Source of the DNA: CAZMGT01 sp964565895 | GTDB taxonomy: Bacteria > Armatimonadota > Zipacnadia > UBA1398 > CAZMGT01 | Direction of reading: 5' to 3' | Length of the DNA stretch: 50,017 bases | Assembly (NCBI GenBank): GCA_964565895.1 | Contig: CAZMGT010000026.1 | Location: 1 to 50,017 of the forward strand | Shown: positions 34,808 through 42,102 of the stretch, piece after piece | Layout: each line of letters starts with the position of its first letter | Position numbering within the stretch: position 1 is the stretch's first letter | Made by a program: the position numbers and the translations under genes | Notes under the pieces: model-generated | Databases searched by the model: none | Told to the model about the DNA's origin: nothing | Seen by the model: the letters and a program-made list of their open reading frames with translations, nothing else

Positions 34808-35509
34808 GTGGACGACCGCTGGGCGATCTATGCCGAAAACGTAAGCTTCACCTACCCCGGGGGGATAGCGGCGCTGCGCGACGTTAATTTTGCCGTGGGC
34901 CACGGGGAGAAGGTCGCCCTGCTTGGGCCGAACGGGGCGGGGAAGTCTACCCTGTTTTTGGCCATTTGCGGGGCGCTTGAGGTCCAGGGCAAGATCTTCG
35001 TGGAGGGCGAGCCCGTCAGCGGCCTGGTGGGGACGAAGGTGGGCATGGTGTTTCAGGACCCGGACGACCAGTTGTTCATGCCCACGGTGTTCGACGACGT
35101 GGCGTTTGGGCCGCTAAACCAGGGGGTTCCGCGCGAGGAGGTGCCCGAGGTCGTCCGACGAGCATTGGCCGCGGTGGGGCTTGAGGGCTATGAGTCGCGC
35201 CCGCCGCACCAGCTCAGCTTCGGCGAGAAAAAGCGCGTCTCGGTAGCCACCGTGCTCTCCATGAACGTCAGCGTCCTCCTGCTCGACGAACCCTCAACGA
35301 ACCTCGACGCCCGCGGGCGAAAGATGCTCTGCGAGACAATCGCCCGCCTCCCCCAGGCGCGCGTCGTGGCCACCCACGACCTGCAGCTCGCCGCGGAGCT
35401 GTGCGAGCGCGCGGTCATTTTGGACGAAGGGCGCGTCGTGGCCGACGGAGCGCTGGAGGAGATCCTCCGCGACGAGGGGCTGCTTCGCGCGCACGGGCTG
35501 ATGGCCTAA
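34808..35509 (+). CDS. ECF/CbiO-type ABC transporter ATPase
   Basis: The 233-residue ATPase has Walker A GPNGAGKS (40-47), Q-loop VFQDPDDQLF (Gln83), a shifted signature LSFGEKKR (136-143) in place of LSGGQ, Walker B VLLLDEPSTNLD (Asp160, Glu161) and the H-loop His190. FQDPDDQLF and the FTYPGG start are typical of energy-coupling-factor ATPases for cobalt, nickel or vitamins. No membrane partner (CbiM, CbiQ or EcfT) is nearby, so the other subunits must be encoded elsewhere. I chose GTG 34808, with GGGAGG seven bases upstream, over a frame from 34538 that would overlap the permease gene. Cobalt supply would suit the B12-dependent reductase nrdJ, but this is speculation. Confidence 0.88.
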   Translation: MDDRWAIYAENVSFTYPGGIAALRDVNFAVGHGEKVALLGPNGAGKSTLFLAICGALEVQGKIFVEGEPVSGLVGTKVGMVFQDPDDQLFMPTVFDDVAFGPLNQGVPREEVPEVVRRALAAVGLEGYESRPPHQLSFGEKKRVSVATVLSMNVSVLLLDEPSTNLDARGRKMLCETIARLPQARVVATHDLQLAAELCERAVILDEGRVVADGALEEILRDEGLLRAHGLMA

Positions 35510-35629
35510 AAGCTAGAGGAAGCGGCCTGTTCTCTGCGAAGCATTCCCCTAGGTACGGCGGGGAAAGCGCCGGCAGGATGTTCCGCTTTGCCTGCGAAAC
35601 GTGCTACGCCGCCCGGGAGTTGAACCTCG

Positions 35630-36763
35630 GTGAACCGCGACCTGGCCATAGGCACGGGAGCGCTTCTTTTGTTCGCGGGCATTGACTACCTCAGCGGCTC
35701 GGGGCTTGGGCCGGGCGAGCCGGCGCTGTTCCGCCTCGCGCTTCCCTGCGCTGTCCTGGCCGTGTTTGTCGGAGCGCTCGCTGCGTGGCGCGGGTGGCTG
35801 CTTGCCGCGGGGGGCGTGGGAGTTTACGGCCTCCTCCAGATCCTCAGCTCCGCCTCGCACTCGCTTGCCCCGGACTGGTCCTATGGCGCTCTGCCCGTGG
35901 TTGCCGGGCTAATGGCCGGGCTGGGGACCTCGCTGCGCAGGGCCTATGCCGAGCGCATCGCCGCGCGGCTGTGCCGCGAGCATTTTTTGTCCACCGAGCC
36001 CGCGGACAGAGCGCCGGAGCTCCCCCGCGAGGTGCTGCGCCTGCTTCATGTAGACCGCTCCGTGCTTACCATCCCCGGGCTTGTTTCGGCGATGCTCCGC
36101 GAGGAGGCGGAGGCCCGCCAGCGCGGCCGGTTTTTTGCCTACGGCATGGTCCTCTGCTTAATCGCTCTGTATTACGTGACAGGCTGGCTGTGGGCGCTGT
36201 GGGTGGGGCTGGGGGTGCTCCTGGCCATGGCCCTGGGCGCGGCGCAGCGCTTTGTGCTTTCGGCCAGGCCTCCGCTCGCGTTCGACTCGCTGCTCGCCGG
36301 CTACTATGAGCTCGCCGCGCTGGAGTTCGCCGAGGCCCTGCGCATTAACGAGCGCGACACCAAAGCGCGCATCGGCCTGGCCATCGCGCACTTTCACCTA
36401 AAGGCCTACGACAAAGCGATCGCCCAGCTTGAGGCGGCGCGGCAAATGGCGTTTGAGCGGTTTACCGTGGGCGTGTGGGTCGGGGTGGAGAAGCTGCTTG
36501 GCTTGGCCCTGCGCGAGGCCAACAAGCCGAGCCTTGCCGCGCGCGCCCTGCGCAACGTGTTGGCCATCTTTCCCGACGATGCGCAAACGCTTTACGACCT
36601 TGCCCTGTGCTATCGCAAGAGCGGGCTAGAGCGGCGCGCGCGGGAGCTGTTTGAGCGCGCCGCGCGGCTCGGGCACCGCGAGGCGGCGTCGCTGCTCCAC
36701 GAAGGGCGCACCATGGCCGTGGCCGCCGACAAAGGCTCGGACAACCCGGGGGGATCGCTGTGA
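35630..36763 (+). CDS. Membrane protein with C-terminal TPR repeats
   Basis: The 377-residue protein has about four N-terminal membrane segments (TGALLLFAGIDYLSG, ALPCAVLAVFVGALAAW and the next two), then a soluble stretch, two more helices around residues 170-205, and tetratricopeptide repeats from about 225 (YYELAALEFAEALRINERDT, RIGLAIAHFHLKAYDKAIAQ, TLYDLALCYRKSGLERRA). TPRs normally mediate protein contacts. GTG 35630 has GGAG about ten bases upstream. The gene ends GTGA, sharing the start of the kinase gene, so it probably works with that kinase, for example as its membrane platform. I do not recognise a named family. Confidence 0.75.
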   Translation: MNRDLAIGTGALLLFAGIDYLSGSGLGPGEPALFRLALPCAVLAVFVGALAAWRGWLLAAGGVGVYGLLQILSSASHSLAPDWSYGALPVVAGLMAGLGTSLRRAYAERIAARLCREHFLSTEPADRAPELPREVLRLLHVDRSVLTIPGLVSAMLREEAEARQRGRFFAYGMVLCLIALYYVTGWLWALWVGLGVLLAMALGAAQRFVLSARPPLAFDSLLAGYYELAALEFAEALRINERDTKARIGLAIAHFHLKAYDKAIAQLEAARQMAFERFTVGVWVGVEKLLGLALREANKPSLAARALRNVLAIFPDDAQTLYDLALCYRKSGLERRARELFERAARLGHREAASLLHEGRTMAVAADKGSDNPGGSL

Positions 36764-37908
36764 CGCACATTGGGCGGCTTCTCATTGTTGACGGCGACGT
36801 AGAGCGCACGGAGTCCGTCGTCCACGCGGCGCGGGTCGCCGGGCACCTGGTTACCGCAGCGGGGGGCACGGCGGAGGCGCTGAGCCTCGCCGAAAACCGG
36901 GGGTTTGACGTCGCTCTCCTCGGGCATTTGCCCTCCGCGGGGTTCAACGGGATCGAGCTCGGCCAGCAGCTTCGCCGCTTGCTCCCGCACATCGGCCTGG
37001 TGCTCATGATCCACCCCGGCGACGAGCGCCTACCGATAATGGCCCTGCGCGCGGGGTTCGACGACTGCCTTGTCCATCCGTTTGGCGCGGGCGAGCTGAC
37101 CAGCTCGATCACCGCGGCGATCGAGGCCGCCCGCCGGCGCACGGCTGTCGAGGAGGAGCTTGCTGCCCTACGGGAAAGTCAGCCCCAGCCGCCCGCCGCG
37201 GTGCGCAGCACTGGCGAGGTCGAGCATATGCTCAACGGAGCCTCGGCCGTGGCCGCCTCGCTAGTGCATGACCTGCGCAAGCTAATGTCGGACTGCAACC
37301 AGACGGTCGCGGCAATTTTGCGCGCGGAGGACGCGCAGGCGCAAAGCCGTGTGGCCCTGGAGTTTCTCGTGCGCCACACGCGCGCGCTGGACCTCGTCCG
37401 CCGGCGAATGGAGGCGCTAAGCCAGACCCGTGGCCGGCGGCGGACGGTTGTTAGCCTGAACACGATCGTCGAGGAAGTGGCCGAGGCGCTGCGCGCGCTG
37501 ACCGGCGCCGTGCGCGTGGAGGTGCGCAAGACGTCGAGCACGCCGCGCGTGTTTGGCGACCGGCAGCGGCTAATTCAGGCCCTGGCTTGCTTGCTGGCCA
37601 ATGCCCTTGAGGCGATCGGCCCCGCCGCGGAAAAGACGATTGTCCTCGAGGTGGGCGACGAAGGGGAATGGGGGACGATTGCCGTGCGCGATTCGGGCCT
37701 TGGGGTGCGCCTGGGGCGCGAGGAGAAGATCTTCGAGCCGTTTTACAGCGCGTGGCCCGAGGGCGAGCACGCCGGCCTGGGGCTGTTTTGCGCGCGGCGC
37801 ATTGCCGAGGAGCACGGGGGCACGCTCGAGCTCGCCTCGGGCGACGACGCGACGTTTGTCCTGCGCCTGCCCAAGCTTGCCCCGCGCCAGCGGCGGGGAG
37901 AAGGCTAG
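36760..37908 (+). CDS. Histidine kinase with degenerate receiver domain
   Basis: The 382-residue protein has an N-terminal CheY-like receiver (1-120) and a C-terminal kinase core. The acidic pair is present (Asp11, Asp13), but the phosphoacceptor position is Gly55 (VALLGHLPSAGFNG) and the conserved Lys is His106 (LVHPFGAGE), so this receiver cannot be phosphorylated in the usual way. The kinase core looks intact: phospho-His170 in SLVHDLRKL, N-box Asn281 (LLANALEAIG), G1 DSGLGV (311-316), F-box FEPFYS and G2 GLGLF (339-343). It is cytoplasmic. It starts with GTG overlapping the TPR gene stop. Its stop shares CTAG with the convergent peptidase gene. Confidence 0.88.
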   Translation: MTHIGRLLIVDGDVERTESVVHAARVAGHLVTAAGGTAEALSLAENRGFDVALLGHLPSAGFNGIELGQQLRRLLPHIGLVLMIHPGDERLPIMALRAGFDDCLVHPFGAGELTSSITAAIEAARRRTAVEEELAALRESQPQPPAAVRSTGEVEHMLNGASAVAASLVHDLRKLMSDCNQTVAAILRAEDAQAQSRVALEFLVRHTRALDLVRRRMEALSQTRGRRRTVVSLNTIVEEVAEALRALTGAVRVEVRKTSSTPRVFGDRQRLIQALACLLANALEAIGPAAEKTIVLEVGDEGEWGTIAVRDSGLGVRLGREEKIFEPFYSAWPEGEHAGLGLFCARRIAEEHGGTLELASGDDATFVLRLPKLAPRQRRGEG

Positions 37909-38702
37909 GCCTGCTTTTGCTTTATCCGCCAAACAAGGCCAAACCAGCGCGTGGCGCCATCCTCGCGCCAGGGAAGGTTCCACAGCTCGTCAAAAAGCTC
38001 CTCGCTGAGCACCAGGCGCGGGCCGAGCTGGGGCGCGGGATCGAGGGTAATCCACGCTTTTTCCTGCCGGTCGTAGCCAATGACAACGCGCATATGCTGC
38101 GTGTTGCGCTCCGGCGTTACGCGCTGAAAGACGGCCACCGGCCGGCCCGCGACAAGCGCGCAGCGGAGGAGCTGCGCCGTGCCTTCGCCGGTAATCGCCT
38201 CTAGGCCCAGAGATTGTAGGACGGCGCTGAAGAAGCTCACGTGCAGGCCCTGGGGGTTGAGCATCTCGCCCCCGATGCGCAGCAGGTCGGCCTCGCTGAG
38301 CTGCACACCGGCGGCATGAAGCACCATGCGCGTGGAGGCAAGCGCGCAGAGAAGATCGTTGCTTTGGAAAAAATGGGGCACGCCCTGAAGCTCCAGCGCC
38401 TGCGGCGCGGCAAGGGCGACGTAGCCGATGGCCCGGTCTACCGCGGCGCGCTCTTGCTCGGTGGGCTGGGGGCGCAGGCCGAGGGCCCCGCGGGCGTCTA
38501 GCGCGCGGGCCGCCGCGGGCTTAAGCAGCTCAAACCGCTCGTCGCTCTCCGCGGGCTTGGCCGTGGCGAGCTGGGCGAGCTGGATCGCCTCCTCGGCGAG
38601 CGCGACGGGGTCGTCGCCCTGCTCGCACAACGCAGCAGAGCCCCAGGCGATGGCCGCTAACACTCCGGCCCAGCGCATGCAGCGGGCTACCCGCGCGGAC
38701 AC
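37905..38702 (-). CDS. Exported C39-like papain-fold peptidase
   Basis: The 265-residue protein has a signal peptide (MRWAGVLAAIAWGSAALCEQ, from residue 9) and a C39_2-type cysteine-peptidase domain. HFFQSNDLLCALASTRMVLH contains the oxyanion Gln and the catalytic Cys, and NTQHMRVVIGYDRQ with TLDP supplies His and Asp. The usual C-G-P around the Cys is C-A-L here, so activity is likely but not certain. I chose GTG 38702, which has GGGGTGAG just before it; GTG 38711 and ATG 38678 are possible. It follows the symporter gene by 26 bases. It may be an unrelated passenger of that operon. Confidence 0.72.
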   Translation of the reverse strand: MSARVARCMRWAGVLAAIAWGSAALCEQGDDPVALAEEAIQLAQLATAKPAESDERFELLKPAAARALDARGALGLRPQPTEQERAAVDRAIGYVALAAPQALELQGVPHFFQSNDLLCALASTRMVLHAAGVQLSEADLLRIGGEMLNPQGLHVSFFSAVLQSLGLEAITGEGTAQLLRCALVAGRPVAVFQRVTPERNTQHMRVVIGYDRQEKAWITLDPAPQLGPRLVLSEELFDELWNLPWREDGATRWFGLVWRIKQKQA

Positions 38703-38728
38703 TTCTCTCACCCCGCCCCATCTATACG

Positions 38729-40066
38729 CTAAACCCCGGCGGCGCGCTGCGGTTCGCCTGCTTGGCGGTCGTCTAAGCGATAGTGCCGGATAACCAGCGC
38801 AGCAGCGAGGAAAAACAGCGCGGCCACCGGCCCCACCGCGCGCAGGCCAAGCACGCTGTTGGGCACGCGCGCGCTCGGCCCAAGATACTCCAAAAGCTGC
38901 GCGGTAATAAACCCCGCCAGCCCCCAGGCGAGCTTTACCAAAAACCCCTGCACCCCAAAATACATCGCCTCGCGGCGCATGGCCCAGCGTGCGGCGTCGT
39001 ACTCGATGATGTCGGCGAGCATGGTATAGGGAACGACGAACAAAAACGCCGCCGGCACGCCGGCCAAAAGCATAAGCACAACCATTTGGCCCATGGGGGA
39101 AAGCGGCGGAAAGAGGCCCACGAACGCCAACGCGGGCACGACAACGACGAGTGCCGCGCAGCTTGCGGCAAACGCCCGCCGCCGGCCCCAGCGCTGGGCC
39201 AGCGCCGGGACGAAAGCAAAGGCAACCAAAGCGCTGGCCAGCGTGGCGAGCATGACCAGCGCAGCGTCTTGCAGCGTCCGGCCGAGGACCTGGGTTACGT
39301 AGTCGGGGATTGCGGCGAGGACCATGCGCAGGCCCATCCATTGCAGGGAAAACGCGGCGATGTAGCAGAGGAAATGCTTGTTGGAAAGCGTCATGGCCAC
39401 GGCCTGGAAAAAGCCTGCGCGCGAGGGCTCGGGCTCTTCGCGCTCGCGCGGGCCAAACACGGTGGGCAGGGCAAAGGCTAAGACGACGGCGCTTAAAATG
39501 AGCGCCATGGGCACATAGCCCAGCCGCGCGGCGAGCAAGAACGGAACGACCATCCCCACGCCCACGCCAAGCACGTTAAACACGCTTTGCGCGGCCATTG
39601 TGCGCAAGCGATCGGGGGTCGTCCGCGCGATGTCCGGCATTAGGGCGAGATAGGGACAGATGACCAGGGTGTAAAGGAAGTTAAACGCGCCGAAGAGCGC
39701 CGCGGCATAGAGGGCGTTGAGCCACGATACGCCGCGCACGGGGGGCGTCCAGGTAAGCACAAACACCGCGCACAGGGGCAGGAGCCCGCCCGCGAAAAAC
39801 GGCACGCGCCGGCCCCAGCGCGTGCGCGTGCGATCGCTCCAGTTGCCCACCAGCGGGTCGGCGAGGGCGTCTACCACGCGGCCGAAGAGCATGGCGTAGC
39901 CGATGAGCTTGCGCGTGGTAAACGGCCCGGGGGCCTCGTCGGCAGAGGAGGAGTAGAAGAACAAGAAGAGCAAGAGCTGGGCCTCGGTAATCGCCGACAG
40001 GCCAAACTGCGCGCTGCCGTACATCGCGCGCTGGCGAAACGTCAACTGTTGCTCTTCGCTCATCAT
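38729..40066 (-). CDS. GPH-family sugar:cation symporter
   Basis: The 445-residue protein has twelve membrane helices and the features of the glycoside-pentoside-hexuronide family (MelB-like): YAMLFGRVVDALADPLVGNW with its sodium- or sugar-site Asp residues, SDRTRTRWGRRVPFF after helix 2, and YTMLADIIEYDAARWAMRRE in the second half. It should import a sugar, glycoside or sugar acid with a cation. ATG 40066 directly follows the HAD stop (TAGATGATG), so the two are translated together. With the PfkB kinase upstream this makes an uptake-and-phosphorylation unit. The sugar is unknown. Confidence 0.9.
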   Translation of the reverse strand: MMSEEQQLTFRQRAMYGSAQFGLSAITEAQLLLFLFFYSSSADEAPGPFTTRKLIGYAMLFGRVVDALADPLVGNWSDRTRTRWGRRVPFFAGGLLPLCAVFVLTWTPPVRGVSWLNALYAAALFGAFNFLYTLVICPYLALMPDIARTTPDRLRTMAAQSVFNVLGVGVGMVVPFLLAARLGYVPMALILSAVVLAFALPTVFGPREREEPEPSRAGFFQAVAMTLSNKHFLCYIAAFSLQWMGLRMVLAAIPDYVTQVLGRTLQDAALVMLATLASALVAFAFVPALAQRWGRRRAFAASCAALVVVVPALAFVGLFPPLSPMGQMVVLMLLAGVPAAFLFVVPYTMLADIIEYDAARWAMRREAMYFGVQGFLVKLAWGLAGFITAQLLEYLGPSARVPNSVLGLRAVGPVAALFFLAAALVIRHYRLDDRQAGEPQRAAGV

Positions 40067-40867
40067 CTAGCGCTTGCGCCGCAGGGCGGGCACCTGGGCG
40101 ATGCTCTCCACGACATAGGTCGGGGCAAGGTCGCTTTCGCGCAGCATTTTTCTCGTCGTCACGCCGGTAAGCACCAGCGCGGTGTCCATGCCCGCGGCGC
40201 GGCCCATAGCGACATCGGTCTCCAAGCGGTCGCCGACCATGAGGCAGTGCTCCGCGGGAAGGTTTAGCCGGCTGAGCGCCGCGCGGAGCATGATCGGCGA
40301 GGGTTTGCCGACGACCACTTCCACGCGCCTGCCCGTCGCTCCCTCCACCGCGCCGATAATCGCCGCGCAGTCGGGGAGCAGCTCGCCCCCGGGCATGGGG
40401 CAGGCGCGATCGGGGTTTGTCGCGACCAGCCGCGCGCCGGCGAGCACCGCGTCGTGCGCCTGCTTAAGCTTGTCGTAGGTAAACGTTGTGTCGAAGGCCA
40501 GGACGACGAAGTCCGCCCCCGGGCCGGTGTCGCGCACGTCAAAGCCCGCCTGCTTTAGCTCCTCGATCAGCGGGGGCTCGCCCACGACATAAACGCTCGC
40601 CCCGGGCGCCTGCTCGCGCAGCCAAAAGGCCATTACCGCGGCGGAGTTTACCACATCGTCCGCGCTCGCGGCGATGCCCATGCCGCGCAGCTTGCGCGCG
40701 TAGGCCTCGCGCCGCTGGCGCGGGTTGTTGGAGACAAACGCCACCCGCGCCCCGCGGGCGCGCAGCTCGGCGATGGCCTCCGCGGCACCGCGGATGGGCT
40801 GGTCGCCGAGGTAGGTTGTCCCGTCGAGGTCGATGATGTACCCGCGATAGCCCAGGGTGTCGCTCAC
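40067..40867 (-). CDS. HAD-IIA (NagD-like) sugar phosphatase
   Basis: The 266-residue HAD-superfamily hydrolase has nucleophile motif IIDLDGTTYLGD, motif II FVSNNPRQ, motif III Lys in VVVGKPSPIML and motif IV MVGDRLETDVAMG. The C2-type cap (residues about 90-180) places it with NagD, AraL and 4-nitrophenylphosphatases, which dephosphorylate sugar phosphates or phosphoglycolate. GTG 40867 overlaps the kinase stop by four bases (GTGA), so it is strictly coupled to the PfkB gene. A kinase and a phosphatase with related substrates in one transcript may form a control pair or a repair step. It is complete and cytoplasmic. Confidence 0.92.
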   Translation of the reverse strand: MSDTLGYRGYIIDLDGTTYLGDQPIRGAAEAIAELRARGARVAFVSNNPRQRREAYARKLRGMGIAASADDVVNSAAVMAFWLREQAPGASVYVVGEPPLIEELKQAGFDVRDTGPGADFVVLAFDTTFTYDKLKQAHDAVLAGARLVATNPDRACPMPGGELLPDCAAIIGAVEGATGRRVEVVVGKPSPIMLRAALSRLNLPAEHCLMVGDRLETDVAMGRAAGMDTALVLTGVTTRKMLRESDLAPTYVVESIAQVPALRRKR

Positions 40868-42093
40868 TGCCCTGCCGCGGCGATGCGCGCCGCTTCGTCC
40901 TCGTCGATCTTCCGCTGGCGGACGGAGACCTCGCGGCGCTCCTCGGCGGCGATGAACTCCTCCAGGGCCTGGCGCGTAAGCTGCCCCGGCTTGGCCCCGT
41001 AGTGCGTAACCACCGAGGCCCCATTGGCGCAGCCCCACTTCAGGCAGGTGGGCAGGTCGTGGCCCAAGATAAACGCCGCGGTAAACGCCGCGCCAAACGC
41101 ATCGCCCGCGCCGAGGGTGTCCACCGCGGGGACGGAGTAGGGGGGCATGTAATAGAGCGTCTCGCCGTCGTAGGCTTGCGCCCCTTGGTTGCCGTCGGTA
41201 ACGACAACAATTTTCGGCCCGAGGGCCTTCAGCGCGAGCATAATCGGGTCGAGGTTGCTCGCCCAAGGCTCCATGCGGATCGCCCGCGGGACGCAGGCGC
41301 GGATGCAGTAGCCCGTGCGGCGGCATTTGCGCTCGTCGCCGAGGACCACGCGGCCGTCTACAATGGACCACAGGCCATAGGGGCAGACCTCGACGCATGC
41401 CCCGCACAGGGTGCACCTTTCGTAGTCCACCACGCGGCGCGACCACTGGATCCCCGTGAGCCGCGAGGCCTCCTCCTTGTTCAAAAACAAAATCTCCACC
41501 ACGCTGAGGATCTTGGCCATCCCTTTCAGGCCCATTTGGATCTGGGTGCTGCCTGGGTTTAGGGCGAGGTTTATCCCGTGCTCCTCGGAGAAAAAGGCAA
41601 AGTCGTCGAGCAGCTCCGCCGCGGTGCCCGAGAGCGACGAGATATACATCCAGCGCGTGTTTTTGAACTTGTCCAGGTCAACGTCGCGAAACGTAATGTG
41701 GCTGTTTGCCCCGCGGTAGACGAGGATCGTGCGGTCGCCCTCAAAGCTGTTAAGCACCACGGAATAGCCCGTGGCGTGCTCGGTGCTGCGCACGGCGAAC
41801 GACGTGTCCACGCCCTCGCGCTCAAGCTCGGCGAGCACGGCATCGCCCGCCTCGTCGCAGCCTACCTTGCCGAAAAACGCCGAGCGCAAGCCCAGCCGGG
41901 CAAAGGCCACCGCGGTGTTCGTTCCCCCGCCGCCCGTGCAAAAGGTAACCTCGTCCACGTTTACCTTTGCCCCGTAGTCGAAGGCGAGCAGGCTGTGGCT
42001 GTTCATCACGTCGCGCGTGGTTACGATTTTGGAAAGCTCGGTTCTGACGAACACGTCCTGCGTTGCGCTGCCAACGGAGATAACGTCGAACAC
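40864..42093 (-). CDS. PfkB sugar kinase with inserted ferredoxin domain
   Basis: The 409-residue protein is a ribokinase/PfkB-type kinase: GGGGTNTAVAFARLG (54-68), NxxE motif Asn205-Glu208 (LNKEEASRLTG), and the catalytic DTLGAGD (325-331, base Asp331). Between the NxxE helix and IVVVTDG, at about residues 217-279 (nucleotides 41257-41445), lies a ferredoxin-like insert. Motif 1 is CTLCGACVEVCP (Cys227, 230, 233, 237); motif 2 is CRRTGYCIRACV (Cys257, 263, 267), with Thr260 where the second Cys would be. It should hold one [4Fe-4S] cluster and perhaps a [3Fe-4S] cluster. A redox-controlled sugar or nucleoside kinase is the natural inference. The frame is continuous and all kinase motifs are kept, so this is not a chimera of assembly. 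Confidence 0.9.
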   Translation of the reverse strand: MFDVISVGSATQDVFVRTELSKIVTTRDVMNSHSLLAFDYGAKVNVDEVTFCTGGGGTNTAVAFARLGLRSAFFGKVGCDEAGDAVLAELEREGVDTSFAVRSTEHATGYSVVLNSFEGDRTILVYRGANSHITFRDVDLDKFKNTRWMYISSLSGTAAELLDDFAFFSEEHGINLALNPGSTQIQMGLKGMAKILSVVEILFLNKEEASRLTGIQWSRRVVDYERCTLCGACVEVCPYGLWSIVDGRVVLGDERKCRRTGYCIRACVPRAIRMEPWASNLDPIMLALKALGPKIVVVTDGNQGAQAYDGETLYYMPPYSVPAVDTLGAGDAFGAAFTAAFILGHDLPTCLKWGCANGASVVTHYGAKPGQLTRQALEEFIAAEERREVSVRQRKIDEDEAARIAAAGQ

Positions 42094-42102
42094 GTTCCCT
42101 CG

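Noticed and set aside
35510..35629. A tRNA-like stretch (GTTGAACCTCGG) before the TPR gene
   Set aside because: No acceptor stem, anticodon stem or proper T-loop could be built around it; it contains the ribosome site of the next gene.
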